NCBI GenBank assembly: GCA_029010715.1
Contig: JAQXKZ010000027.1
Span: 1 to 40,810, forward strand
From: Clostridiales bacterium
GTDB lineage: Bacteria; Bacillota; Clostridia; Oscillospirales; Oscillospiraceae
Direction: 5' to 3'
Length of the DNA stretch: 40,810 nt
Shown piece by piece: positions 24,535 to 32,802 of the stretch; the stretch's first letter is position 1, and each line of letters opens with the position of its first letter. The notes under the pieces were generated by a model. The model was not told where the DNA came from. It saw only the letters and a program-made list of their open reading frames with translations, and searched no databases. Made by a program: the position numbers and the translations under genes.

Positions 24535-24913
24535 CAACCCTATCGGCGAACTCATGCAGAACACTATGGAGAGTGTCAGGAACATTCTCAAGGTGGACAC
24601 CGTTGTCGGTGATCCCATCTACACCCCCGACGGCATAACCCTCGTGCCTATTTCAAAGGTCAGTGTCGGCTTCGGCGGCGGCGGAGTTGAGTTCACGGCC
24701 AAAAAGGCCGGCGAGGCCCGTCCCTATGGCGGAGGCAATGCAACCGGCGTCAAAATTGAGCCGATCGGTTTCCTCGTCATCAAGGAAGGCGTCGTGCGCA
24801 TGATTAATGTCACTCCTCCTGCCAGCAACACCGTCGACCGCATCATCGACCTCGTACCGCAGGTCATGGACAGGGTTGACGCTTTCATTGAGAAGCAGAA
24901 GAGCGACAAGTAA
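24527..24913 (+). CDS. ytfJ: GerW family sporulation protein (YtfJ)
   Basis: A 128-residue protein matching the YtfJ/GerW family. It begins with NPIGELMQNTMESVRNIL, then DTVVGDPI, TLVPISKVSVGFGGGG (Gly-rich) and GVKIEPIGFLVI, and has a charged tail. In Bacillus GerW is a forespore protein needed for normal germination. Its presence supports a spore-forming host. The ATG overlaps the DUF2953 gene by 8 nt and follows AGGAAAGGA. Confidence 0.92.
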   Translation: MDNNPIGELMQNTMESVRNILKVDTVVGDPIYTPDGITLVPISKVSVGFGGGGVEFTAKKAGEARPYGGGNATGVKIEPIGFLVIKEGVVRMINVTPPASNTVDRIIDLVPQVMDRVDAFIEKQKSDK

Positions 24914-24933
24914 TAATATCAATTACGTCTGTC

Positions 24934-24977
24934 AATAATAAGCACTGCCCATTTTATGAAGGGTGGTGCTTATTATT
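24934..24977 (+). promoter_or_regulatory. Long hairpin enclosing the dacF start codon
   Basis: Arms 24934-24950 and 24961-24977 pair over 17 bp (12 perfect outer pairs, then two G-U pairs and three G-C pairs) with a 10-nt loop. The right arm contains both candidate GTG starts (24963, 24966), and AAGG overlaps the loop end. No T tract follows, so it does not look like a simple terminator. Confidence 0.55.
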
Positions 24978-26057
24978 AAGTCAAAAATCATTTCTTCGTT
25001 TCTTTGCATTTGCCTGATGGCCGGCTTGTGCCCGGCTGCTGAAGCCGCTTACCCTGCGCCGGGAGTCAGCGCGGAGTCCTGCGCCGTCGTGTTTCAGGAC
25101 GGCAGCTGTGTATATGAAAAGAACGCCGACGAACGCCGGCTCATCGCAAGCACGACCAAGATCATGACCGCGCTGCTGTGCATAGAGAACTGCAGCCTTG
25201 ACGAACATGTCGAGGTCAGGGCAAAGCACTGCCTTGTCGAGGGCTCTGCGATGTACCTGAAGGCGGACTATGACTATACCGTGCGTGAGCTTTTGCTGGG
25301 CCTGCTTCTAGCCTCCGGAAATGATGCCGCTCTTGCCCTTGCCGAGCATGTCTCCGGCAGTGAGCGGGCTTTTGTCCGCATGATGAACAGTCGGGCAAAA
25401 GAGCTTGGCATGTCGGATACGTGCTTTGCCAATCCGCACGGACTGGACGAGGCTCAACACTACTCCACCGCACGCGACATGGCCAGACTCATGCTCTTCT
25501 GTATGGATAACGAGTGTTTTCGGGAGCTTTGCGGCACACGCTCCGCAAGCATAAACGGAGAATATTATGTAAACCATAACAAGCTGCTTGACCGCTGTTA
25601 CGGGTGCGTGGCCGGTAAAACCGGTTATACGATGGCAGCCGGGCGCTGTCTTGTCAGCTGCTGCGAGCGTGACGGGCTGCGGTATGTGTGTGTGACTCTG
25701 TCCGCTCCGGACGATTGGAACGACCATATCGCATTGTATGACTGGGCCTATGCTGCGTTTTCGTACCGCGATCTCGGCTCGGTATCTTTTGAGGTTCCGG
25801 TGATTTCGGGCAGCGCGGAGAGCGTGAAGGCCGTGCCCGGCGAGAAGCTGTGTATGCTCGTGCCTTCGGATAAAGAGATAGAGCTGCGCGCGGAGCTTCC
25901 TCTATTTGTCTTTGCTCCGATAAATTCGGGGGAGACAGCAGGGGAGATATGCGTTATAATAGAAGGAAAGACAGTGGCCGCCTGCCCGCTGGTGTACGAT
26001 GCGGATATCGCGCTTGCCTATCCCTGTATCAAGAGCACTTCGGAGGTTAGTCTGTAA
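24963..26057 (+). CDS. D-alanyl-D-alanine carboxypeptidase (DacF type)
   Basis: A 364-residue penicillin-binding carboxypeptidase that trims peptidoglycan stem peptides outside the membrane. A signal peptide (about 1-28, cleavage after AAEA) is followed by active-site motifs STTK at about 63, SGN at about 118 and KTG at about 219. The C-terminal beta-rich domain is present. By position after ytfJ it resembles DacF of spore cortex modification. The start is GTG 24963 or 24966. No ATG fits, the binding site is too close, and both codons lie in a hairpin arm. Its stop overlaps the rluB start. Confidence 0.92.
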   Translation: MVLIIKSKIISSFLCICLMAGLCPAAEAAYPAPGVSAESCAVVFQDGSCVYEKNADERRLIASTTKIMTALLCIENCSLDEHVEVRAKHCLVEGSAMYLKADYDYTVRELLLGLLLASGNDAALALAEHVSGSERAFVRMMNSRAKELGMSDTCFANPHGLDEAQHYSTARDMARLMLFCMDNECFRELCGTRSASINGEYYVNHNKLLDRCYGCVAGKTGYTMAAGRCLVSCCERDGLRYVCVTLSAPDDWNDHIALYDWAYAAFSYRDLGSVSFEVPVISGSAESVKAVPGEKLCMLVPSDKEIELRAELPLFVFAPINSGETAGEICVIIEGKTVAACPLVYDADIALAYPCIKSTSEVSL

Positions 26058-26776
26058 TGACGGAAAGAATACAAAAACTGATCTCGGCCGCGGGACTTAT
26101 GTCCCGCCGTGCTGCAGAAGACGCCATTGCTGCCGGGCGTGTAAGTGTCAACGGCGTGACCGCAGCACTCGGCAGCAGGGCCGATCCGGAGACGGATACG
26201 GTCCTTGTTGACGGAAAACCCCTTCCCCTTCAGGAAGGAAAAAAATACATAATGCTTAATAAGCCGCGCGGTTATGTCACCACAATGAGCGACGAAAAAG
26301 GCCGGCGAAATGTGACGGAGCTTGTGAAAGGCGCCGGATGCCGCGTGTACCCAGTCGGGAGACTTGATATGTACTCCGAGGGGCTGCTGCTCATGACAAA
26401 CGACGGGGACTTTGCCAACCGCATTATGCACCCGTCTCATAATATAAGTAAGACATATCTTACCCGCGTTGAGGGGGAGGATGTCGGTCTTGCCATGGAA
26501 TACCTCAGAGAACCCATGGAGATCGACGGCTATGTTATCAGCCCCGCCGAAGTGGCGCTGTGTACTCTGTTTCCCGGCGGCGCGGAGCTTGAGATCACTA
26601 TCCATGAGGGACGCAACCGTCAGGTCAGAAAGATGTGTGAACTGGCCGGACTGAAGGTCCTGCGTCTGAGACGCATTGCCGAGGGCCCGCTGGAACTCGG
26701 CGAGCTGAAGCCGGGCGCATGGAGATACCTGACGCCTGAGGAGCTTGAAACGATAAATACATATCGGGAGCAATGA
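26057..26776 (+). CDS. rluB: 23S rRNA pseudouridine synthase B (RluB/RsuA family)
   Basis: A 239-residue pseudouridine synthase. The S4 RNA-binding domain is at the N-terminus (RIQKLISAAGLMSRRAAED). The catalytic domain follows with MLNKPRGYVTT, the GRLD motif VGRLDMYSEGLLLMTNDG carrying the catalytic aspartate, and IHEGRNRQVRKM near the end. Target is probably the helix 89 region of 23S rRNA, as for RluB. GGAGG lies 10 nt upstream of the ATG, inside the dacF end (TAATG overlap). Confidence 0.93.
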   Translation: MTERIQKLISAAGLMSRRAAEDAIAAGRVSVNGVTAALGSRADPETDTVLVDGKPLPLQEGKKYIMLNKPRGYVTTMSDEKGRRNVTELVKGAGCRVYPVGRLDMYSEGLLLMTNDGDFANRIMHPSHNISKTYLTRVEGEDVGLAMEYLREPMEIDGYVISPAEVALCTLFPGGAELEITIHEGRNRQVRKMCELAGLKVLRLRRIAEGPLELGELKPGAWRYLTPEELETINTYREQ

Positions 26777-26777
26777 T

Positions 26778-28007
26778 ATGCATCTTGAGTATACAGATCT
26801 TGTCGTCATCGGCGGCGGCCCCGCCGGGATGATGTGCGCATATAATGCCGCCGGGCGCGGCATATCAGTCACGCTGCTTGAACCGAACCGTCAGCTTGGA
26901 CGCAAGCTGCGCATTACCGGCAAGGGCCGCTGCAACGTGACGAATAACTGCGATATAAAAACCTTCATGTCCAACATCCCCGGGGACGGGCGCTTCCTCT
27001 ACAGCGCGCTTAACCGCTTTTCGCCGGCTGATACCATTGCTTTTTTTGAAGCTCACGGCTTGCCGCTCAAAACCGAGCGCGGAAACCGCGTGTTTCCGTG
27101 CTCGGATAACGCCAACGATGTCGCCGCGCTCATGACAAAGCTCTGCCGCACTGCCGGAGTAAAGATCATGCAGGCCTCCGCCAGCGGAATTGCGACGGAG
27201 GACGGCGCTGTCTCGGGCGTAGCGACCGATCACGGATTTATACCGTGCCGTGCCGCTGCGGTGTGTACAGGCGGCCTGTCATATCCGCTGACCGGCTCGA
27301 CCGGCGCAGGGCTGGATTTTGCCCGGCGCTTCGGGCATACCGTAACGCCGCCCCGGCCGTCGCTGGTACCGCTGGAGAGCGCCGATGCGTACTGCTCCGA
27401 GATGCAGGGCTTTGCACTCAAAAATGTTACGCTCTCCGCCTATGAGGACAATAAGCTCATTTACCGTGAACTCGGCGAGATGCTCTTTACTCACTTCGGC
27501 GTCTCCGGTCCGCTTGTTCTCTCGGCAAGCTCGCATATGCGCAATATGGGCAAGGCCGAATACAGGCTTGAAATCGACCTGAAGCCGGGCCTTGATGAGA
27601 AAAAGCTGGATGCGCGCATACTGCGGGACTTCGAGAAGTACTCGAACAGGGAGTACAGGAACGCGCTGAGCGACTTGGCCGGCAGAACCATGATACCGGT
27701 GCTGGTGAGCCTGTCGGGGATCCCGGAGAATACAAAGGTGAACGCGATAACGCATGAACAGCGCATGAGGCTGCTGCACCTGTTCAAGGCATTCCCGGTC
27801 TCAGTCACCGGTACGCGCCCCATAGACGAGGCTATCGTCACCGCCGGCGGCGTCAGTACGAAGGAGATCAATCCGCGTACCATGGAATCCAAGCTGATTC
27901 CCGGCCTTTATTTTGCCGGCGAGGTACTGGATCTTGACGGATACACCGGCGGCTTCAATCTTCAAATTGCGTGGTCTACCGGCTATGTCGCCGGCAATTC
28001 TGTATAA
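26778..28007 (+). CDS. HI0933/YhiN-type FAD-dependent oxidoreductase
   Basis: A 409-residue flavoprotein with the dinucleotide-binding VIGGGPAGMMCAYNAA at the N-terminus, GRKLRITGKGRCNVTNN (typical of the HI0933 family) at about 43, and the C-terminal FAGEVLDLDGYTGGFNLQIAWSTG-type end spanning about 385-405. The family includes YhiN and BaiN-like enzymes; the physiological substrate is not known. GGGAG lies 7 nt before ATG 26778, and the gene starts one base after the rluB stop. It sits between rluB and cmk as in many Clostridia. Confidence 0.9.
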   Translation: MHLEYTDLVVIGGGPAGMMCAYNAAGRGISVTLLEPNRQLGRKLRITGKGRCNVTNNCDIKTFMSNIPGDGRFLYSALNRFSPADTIAFFEAHGLPLKTERGNRVFPCSDNANDVAALMTKLCRTAGVKIMQASASGIATEDGAVSGVATDHGFIPCRAAAVCTGGLSYPLTGSTGAGLDFARRFGHTVTPPRPSLVPLESADAYCSEMQGFALKNVTLSAYEDNKLIYRELGEMLFTHFGVSGPLVLSASSHMRNMGKAEYRLEIDLKPGLDEKKLDARILRDFEKYSNREYRNALSDLAGRTMIPVLVSLSGIPENTKVNAITHEQRMRLLHLFKAFPVSVTGTRPIDEAIVTAGGVSTKEINPRTMESKLIPGLYFAGEVLDLDGYTGGFNLQIAWSTGYVAGNSV

Positions 28008-28020
28008 ACGGAGAAATGAT

Positions 28021-28713
28021 ATGGATGCTTTCTATTCAATAGCCATAGACGGGCCCGGCGGAGCCGGCAAAAGCAGCATGGCAAAAAAACTTGCCGCGAA
28101 CTTCGGCTTCATATATGTTGACACCGGCGCGATCTACCGCACCGTAGGACTCGCTGCGTACAGGGCGGGTATAGACAGGAAAAATGAATCCGCAGTCGCA
28201 AAGCTTCTGCCGTCGCTGGATATATCCATGAGATACAACGACGCCGGGGAACAGCGCATGTTCCTCAACGGAGAGGATGTTTCCGGGGAAATTCGCACCC
28301 CGGAGATATCCATCTGCGCCTCCGACGTCTCCGCGCTCCCTGCTGTACGTGCTTTCCTGCTGGAGATGCAGAGAAAGCTCGCACGTGAGCACAACGTGAT
28401 AATGGACGGGCGTGATATCGGCACGGTCGTTTTGCCGGATGCCGATCTGAAGATATTCCTTACAGCCAGCGCTGAGACCAGGGCGAAACGCCGTCTGCTG
28501 GAGCTGGAGCAGAAGGGGATAAATACAAGCTTCGCGGAAGTGATGAAGGACATAAGCTACCGCGACGAGCAGGACAGCAGCCGAGCGGCGGCGCCGCTGA
28601 AGGCGGCTGAGGACGCAGTAGTTGTCGACACGACTTCGCTGAACTTTGACGAGAGCTTTGCACTGCTTTGTGAGCTTGTCATTAATACCCTCGCCATGGA
28701 TAGAAAGGACTGA
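28021..28713 (+). CDS. cmk: Cytidylate kinase
   Basis: A 230-residue CMP/dCMP kinase. The P-loop GPGGAGKSS is at about 11, followed by DTGAIYRTVG, the insert domain and MDGRDIGTVVLPDADLKIFL at about 128. It phosphorylates CMP and dCMP with ATP. ATG 28021 follows GGAG by 7 nt; the frame is open further upstream to 27913 but that part lies inside the flavoprotein gene. The ispH-rpsA fusion begins 3 nt downstream. A cmk-ispH-rpsA order is common in Firmicutes; plsC, often between them, is absent. Confidence 0.95.
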   Translation: MDAFYSIAIDGPGGAGKSSMAKKLAANFGFIYVDTGAIYRTVGLAAYRAGIDRKNESAVAKLLPSLDISMRYNDAGEQRMFLNGEDVSGEIRTPEISICASDVSALPAVRAFLLEMQRKLAREHNVIMDGRDIGTVVLPDADLKIFLTASAETRAKRRLLELEQKGINTSFAEVMKDISYRDEQDSSRAAAPLKAAEDAVVVDTTSLNFDESFALLCELVINTLAMDRKD

Positions 28714-28716
28714 ACA

Positions 28717-30771
28717 ATGCGTAAAATAGTTGTTGCAGACAGCGCGGGATTCTGCTTTGGCGTGAACCGCTCAGTCGGAATGGCCGAAAAACTCCTAGAA
28801 GAACACGGCAGCTGCGCAAGCCTCGGAGAGCTCATACATAACGAGGATGTCGTTGCCGGACTTGTCTCACGCGGCCTGCGTGTCATAAACGGGCCGGAGG
28901 AGGCACGGAGCGGCGAGAACGTCCTCATCCGGGCGCACGGCGCTGCGCCGGAGGTGTATTCCGAACTGGAAAAAACAGGCGCAGTCGTTCATGATGCGAC
29001 CTGCCCCAAGGTAAAGGCAATACATAAAATCGTAGCCGCTGCAAAGGCTGAGGGGCGCTTCACCATTGTTATCGGCATGCGGGAGCACCCGGAGGTCGAG
29101 GCCATATGCGGCTGGTGCGGCGAGCATCAGGTTGTGGAAAACGCGGCAGAATTGAGAGACTGGCTTGACAAAAACAGGGACTATTGGGAAAAACCCATAA
29201 CAGTAGTCGTGCAAACAACACAGACCAACAGTAATTTTACCGAATGTTGTGATGTTATAAAAAAAAGATGTACAAATTCGAAAATATCTGATACAATATG
29301 TCTTGCTACGTTCACGCGTCAGGAAGAGGCGGCAAAGCTGGCCTCTGAGTGCGGCGCCGTTGTTGTGATCGGCGGGAGACACAGCGCGAACAGCATGCAT
29401 CTGGCTGATATATGCCGGGAGCACTGTTCGAACGTCCAGTTTATCGAGAGGGCAGACGGGCTTGATAAGGACAGGCTTAAAGATGTCGATACCGTTGGCT
29501 TAACGGCGGGGGCGTCCACGCCGGCGTGGATAATTAAGGAGGTAAGAAACATAATGAGCGACGAAATCAAAGTTGAAGAATCCGCAGTTGAGAAGGAAAA
29601 GTCCTTCGATGAAATGCTGGAGGAGACTCTCAAGACTATATATAATGGAGATAAGGTAACCGGCGTTGTAGTTGCAATTACCGGTACTGAGATCAGCGTT
29701 GACCTTGGTACCAAGTATTCCGGCTTTATTCCGACTTCCGAATTCACCGATGACGGCATTAAGGTCGAAGATGCTGTCCATGTCGGCGACACTGTCGAAG
29801 CTGTTGTTGTCCGCGTCAACGATATCGAAGGCACCGTCATGCTGTCAAAGAAGCGTCTTGACGCTGCCAAGATGTGGAATGATATTGAAGAGGCCGTCGA
29901 CAATGGCACCGTTCTTGAAGGCACTGTTACCGAAGAGAACAAGGGCGGCGTTGTCGTCAACGTCAAGGGCGTTCGCGTATTTGTTCCTGCCTCCCAGACT
30001 GATCTGCCCCGTGAGGCTGACCTGAGCCAGCTGCTCAAGCAGACCGTACGTCTCAAGATCACAGAGGTCAACAAGGCACGTAAGCGTGTTGTTGGTTCTA
30101 TCCGCCGTGTTGCACAGGCCGAGCGCCGTGAGCGCATAGAGACCATTTGGAACGAGATAGAGGTCGGCAAGAAATACAAGGGTGTTGTCAAGTCCCTTAC
30201 CAGCTACGGCGCATTTGTCGACATCGGCGGTATTGACGGTATGGTCCATGTCTCCGAGCTGAGCTGGGGCCGTATTCACCAGCCCTCCGAGGTCGTCTCC
30301 GTCGGCGATGAGATCGAGGTTTATGTTATCTCCTTTGACAAAGAGAAGCGTAAGATCTCCCTTGGTTACAAGGATCCCAACGGCAACCCCTGGACTGTTT
30401 TCACCAACAGGTACAAGGTAGGCGACGTTGCTTCCGTCACTATCGTAAAGCTCATGCCCTTCGGCGCCTTCGCAGAGATCCTGCCCGGCGTTGATGGCCT
30501 GATCCACATTTCTCAGATAGCCAACCGCCGTATTGGCAAGCCCGAGGATGTTCTGACCGTCGGCGATGTAGTCGATGCGAAGATCACCGCTGTCGACGAT
30601 GAAAAGCACAAGGTTTCCCTCTCCATCCGCGCCCTGTCCGAGCCTGCACCTGCTGCAGTCGAGGAGCCTGAGGAGGACGAGCCCGCTGAGAGCGGCGAGG
30701 ACGCTCTGGTTTACGAAGTTTCCGCTGATGGCAAGGCCACCGGCATCGCTCCGGAGACCGAGGAAGAGTAA
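28717..30771 (+). CDS. IspH (HMBPP reductase) fused to ribosomal protein S1
   Basis: A 684-residue fusion. Residues 1-279 are IspH, last step of the MEP isoprenoid pathway, with the three 4Fe-4S cysteines C13 (AGFCFGVNRSV), C96 (DATCPKV) and C195 (TICLATFTRQEE). From residue 280 on is S1 with four S1 domains (about 310-380, 395-465, 485-553 and 570-645) and an acidic tail. Such fusions are known in Clostridia. Codon use changes at the junction: the S1 half uses almost only CGT/CGC for arginine and highly expressed codons, the IspH half does not. A perfect AAGGAGG and in-frame ATG 29554 mark the junction, so S1 may also be made alone. AAAGGA precedes the ATG. Confidence 0.95.
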   Translation: MRKIVVADSAGFCFGVNRSVGMAEKLLEEHGSCASLGELIHNEDVVAGLVSRGLRVINGPEEARSGENVLIRAHGAAPEVYSELEKTGAVVHDATCPKVKAIHKIVAAAKAEGRFTIVIGMREHPEVEAICGWCGEHQVVENAAELRDWLDKNRDYWEKPITVVVQTTQTNSNFTECCDVIKKRCTNSKISDTICLATFTRQEEAAKLASECGAVVVIGGRHSANSMHLADICREHCSNVQFIERADGLDKDRLKDVDTVGLTAGASTPAWIIKEVRNIMSDEIKVEESAVEKEKSFDEMLEETLKTIYNGDKVTGVVVAITGTEISVDLGTKYSGFIPTSEFTDDGIKVEDAVHVGDTVEAVVVRVNDIEGTVMLSKKRLDAAKMWNDIEEAVDNGTVLEGTVTEENKGGVVVNVKGVRVFVPASQTDLPREADLSQLLKQTVRLKITEVNKARKRVVGSIRRVAQAERRERIETIWNEIEVGKKYKGVVKSLTSYGAFVDIGGIDGMVHVSELSWGRIHQPSEVVSVGDEIEVYVISFDKEKRKISLGYKDPNGNPWTVFTNRYKVGDVASVTIVKLMPFGAFAEILPGVDGLIHISQIANRRIGKPEDVLTVGDVVDAKITAVDDEKHKVSLSIRALSEPAPAAVEEPEEDEPAESGEDALVYEVSADGKATGIAPETEEE
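29269..29297 (+). promoter_or_regulatory. Candidate internal promoter for the S1 half
   Basis: TGTACA (29269-29274) and TACAAT (29292-29297) are 17 bp apart. A TG one base before the -10 box makes it an extended -10. It lies in a sharply AT-rich patch inside the otherwise GC-rich ispH part, about 250 bp before the internal S1 start. Confidence 0.45.
29536..29556 (+). promoter_or_regulatory. Internal Shine-Dalgarno and start codon for S1
   Basis: AAGGAGG at 29536-29542 lies 11 nt before an in-frame ATG at 29554-29556, exactly at the IspH/S1 junction. Initiation there would give a 405-residue S1 beginning MSDEIKVEESAV. In the IspH frame the site encodes Lys-Glu-Val of the conserved C-terminal region. 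Confidence 0.6.
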
Positions 30772-30790
30772 TTCCTTCAAATTTGATGAT

Positions 30791-30828
30791 AACAGCCGCG
30801 TGCATACGCATGCGGCTGTTCTTATTTT
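30791..30828 (+). terminator. Terminator of the ispH-rpsA operon
   Basis: A 13-bp stem (30791-30803 with 30808-30820, one G-U pair) around the loop ATAC is followed by CTTATTTT. It lies 20 nt past the fusion stop codon. Confidence 0.85.
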
Positions 30829-30912
30829 CTCCACCGGAGCATTTCAGCGGGAACCGGCATCTGCGTATTTAAGATACTATACTGCCCGCAAAACTACGAA
30901 AATAATTTCAGG

Positions 30913-30939
30913 GTAACATTATTATGTAAACGATGTTAC
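30913..30939. repeat. Short inverted repeat in the gap after ispH-rpsA
   Basis: GTAACAT (30913-30919) and ATGTTAC (30933-30939) are separated by 13 bp in an AT-rich stretch. Spacing and symmetry could suit a dimeric DNA-binding protein, but no promoter for the flanking genes overlaps it. The rest of the gap (30829-30960) shows no gene. Confidence 0.3.
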
Positions 30940-30960
30940 GGAAATAAAATTACGTAAATC

Positions 30961-31010
30961 CAATAAAAGGGCTGCCCGGCCCAGAATACGGTGGGCAGGG
31001 CAGCGCTTTT
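30961..31010 (-). terminator. Terminator of the alpha/beta hydrolase gene
   Basis: GCTGCCC (30971-30977) pairs with GGGCAGC (30998-31004), extended by AAAAG/CTTTT with one mismatch. Read on the minus strand it is followed by TTTTATTG. It lies about 34 nt past the hydrolase stop. Confidence 0.7.
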
Positions 31011-31043
31011 CTATGCAGCGTAAAGACGCCGGGCAGCGCATCT

Positions 31044-31973
31044 TCAGATCTTTTCGTTGATCCAGTTGAGGATATCCTGATACACGTCTGCTTTGTTGGT
31101 TTCGTTGAGCATTTCGTGGCGGCCTCCGGGGTAGAGGCGCATAAACACATCTCTGAGTCCGGCGCTGCAGAAAGCCTTATATGCGCGTTCCACACCCTTG
31201 CCGTAATCTCCGACCGGATCAGCGTCTCCGGACATGAAGTACACGGGCTTGTCCTTGTTCATTTTGGCGATGTTTTCCCTGTCGGTAATAAACTTTATGC
31301 CCTGCATCAAGTCACGGTACAGACCGGTTTTGCCGACAAAGCCGCAGAACGGGTCGGCAATATACTTATCGACCTGATCGGGATCTCTGGACAGCCAGTC
31401 GAACTTTGTGCGGGGGTTCTCAATTCTTTTGAGGTAAGTGCCGAAGGCAAGTGCATCAAGCTTGCTGCCGTCGCTCATCGGGCCGTGAAGTCTGGCCATG
31501 AGTGATGCCGCAGCGCCGCCGCCAAATACGAGCGCGGGGCTCTGATGCCCGGTGCCGCTGATAATAACGGCGTCATACCTGTCCGGATGGACGATTATAT
31601 ATGTGCGGGTAAGAAAGCTGCCCATGCTGTGACCGAAAAGCACATATGGCAGGCTGGGATACTGCTCCGACATGATATCATGCAGCTTGTCCATATCCGC
31701 CACCGCATAGTTCCAGCCGTTCTCAGAAGCAAAGAAACCCTGCTCCTCAGGTACGCGTATGCTCTTTCCGTGGCCGAGGTGGTCGTTGCCGACGGCGACA
31801 AAACCGTTACTTGCGAGAAATTCCATGAACGGTCTGTAGCGGTCAATGTGCTCGGCTATACCGTGGGCGATCTGTACTACTGCGCGGGGCGCAGCGTCGG
31901 GGACACATTTCAGCGCGTGGATACTGGTTCTGCCGGTGCTCGACTGAAAACAAAAATCCTGAAAATCGGGCAT
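31044..31973 (-). CDS. Alpha/beta hydrolase, monoacylglycerol lipase-like (Hydrolase_4/S33)
   Basis: A 309-residue serine hydrolase of the Hydrolase_4 family. QIAHGIAEHIDRY forms the oxyanion region, followed by GNDHLGHGKS and the nucleophile elbow FGHSMGSF with S116. The acid residue is in SGDADPVGDYG and the histidine in GGRHEML. The family includes monoacylglycerol lipases and lysophospholipases; no signal peptide is seen, so it is probably cytoplasmic or membrane-associated. AGGAGG precedes the ATG. It has its own promoter and terminator and is divergent from the dUTPase gene. Confidence 0.9.
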   Translation of the reverse strand: MPDFQDFCFQSSTGRTSIHALKCVPDAAPRAVVQIAHGIAEHIDRYRPFMEFLASNGFVAVGNDHLGHGKSIRVPEEQGFFASENGWNYAVADMDKLHDIMSEQYPSLPYVLFGHSMGSFLTRTYIIVHPDRYDAVIISGTGHQSPALVFGGGAAASLMARLHGPMSDGSKLDALAFGTYLKRIENPRTKFDWLSRDPDQVDKYIADPFCGFVGKTGLYRDLMQGIKFITDRENIAKMNKDKPVYFMSGDADPVGDYGKGVERAYKAFCSAGLRDVFMRLYPGGRHEMLNETNKADVYQDILNWINEKI

Positions 31974-32044
31974 GGAAAAGTCCTCCTGTCTGTGATATTA
32001 TATCGGTGACCGTCGAAATAACGATGGTGATTATTTATATTCTC

Positions 32045-32073
32045 ATTTTACCCGCGCCCTGCGGAGATGTCAA
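32045..32073 (-). promoter_or_regulatory. Promoter of the alpha/beta hydrolase gene
   Basis: On the minus strand a perfect TTGACA (32068-32073) and TAAAAT (32045-32050) are 17 bp apart. Predicted initiation near 32038 gives a leader of about 65 nt. Confidence 0.75.
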
Positions 32074-32100
32074 TAATTACAGGAGGCCTAGTGTATAGCC

Positions 32101-32529
32101 ATGCAGGTGTTTATCAAATATTTTGACGATGAGATATCAAGGGTTGAGAAAATTGCGAAGGGAGACTGGATAGACCTTCGTGCGGCGGAGACCGTTGAGC
32201 TGAAAGCAGGGGAGTTTCGCTATATACGTCTCGGAGTCGGTATGATCCTGCCCGAGGGATACGAGGCTCATGTCGCTCCGCGCAGCAGTACTTTCAAAAA
32301 CTTCGGCATTGTGTTTACCAATAGTGTTGGAGTGGTCGATAACTCGTATTGCGGTGAAGAGGACGAGTGGCGCGCTCCCGTATATGCTCTGCGCGATACG
32401 CTTATTGAAAAGAATGAGCGCATCTGCCAGTTTAGGATAATTGAAAAGCAGCCCGAACTTGAGTTCGTCACTGTCGATCGGCTCAAGGATGAGAGCCGCG
32501 GCGGCTTCGGCTCGACCGGGACAAAATAA
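32101..32529 (+). CDS. dut: dUTP diphosphatase, trimeric dUTPase family
   Basis: A 142-residue dUTPase that hydrolyses dUTP to dUMP. Motif 1 is a variant (DWIDLRAAE), motif 2 is APRSST, motif 3 [14 protein letters not shown], motif 4 ERICQFRII and motif 5 RGGFGSTG. The longer motif 3 with YCGEEDEW is seen in a Firmicute/phage subgroup. AGGAGG lies 14 nt before the ATG, rather far; no better in-frame start is available. The gene stands alone with its own terminator. No other phage gene is nearby, so a prophage remnant is not supported. Confidence 0.88.
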   Translation: MQVFIKYFDDEISRVEKIAKGDWIDLRAAETVELKAGEFRYIRLGVGMILPEGYEAHVAPRSSTFKNFGIVFTNSVGVVDNSYCGEEDEWRAPVYALRDTLIEKNERICQFRIIEKQPELEFVTVDRLKDESRGGFGSTGTK

Positions 32530-32534
32530 TCGCC

Positions 32535-32562
32535 CTGCCCGTTGAAAAAACGGGCAGTTTTT
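32535..32562 (+). terminator. Terminator of the dUTPase gene
   Basis: CTGCCCGTT and AACGGGCAG form a perfect 9-bp stem around a 5-nt loop, followed by five T. The following stretch to 32737 shows no gene or clear repeat. Confidence 0.9.
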
Positions 32563-32737
32563 CGTCTGCTTGTGATTTGTTAGGGCAGAGACCTGCAGCG
32601 AAGGGAGCGGCACAGGGGAAAACAGGAGGCGCTTCGTCGGATATCCGTGCGGCGGATACAAGGGCAGAGAGCTGCGGATGCTGCTGCAGGGAGCTTTGCC
32701 GGAGCTTAAATCAGGGCGGTATTTTTTGGCAAAGTGT

Positions 32738-32772
32738 AATCAGGCCCATCCTTAATGAGGATGGGCCTGATT
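32738..32772 (-). terminator. Terminator-like hairpin after ackA
   Basis: A perfect 14-bp stem (32738-32751 with 32759-32772) with a 7-nt loop lies about 30 nt past the ackA stop on the minus strand. The T-rich tail (ATTACACTTT) is weak, so termination may be partial or bidirectional. Confidence 0.7.
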
Positions 32773-32802
32773 TGCCGTTGAATGTATTTGTTGTGCCGGT
32801 TC

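Noticed and set aside
29845-30834. Minus-strand ORF (329 aa) opposite the S1 part
   Set aside because: It is a mirror of biased S1 codons, crosses the terminator and has no binding site or family match.
32101-32529. dUTPase as a sign of a prophage
   Set aside because: No integrase, phage structural gene or attachment site is near; both neighbours are chromosomal housekeeping genes.
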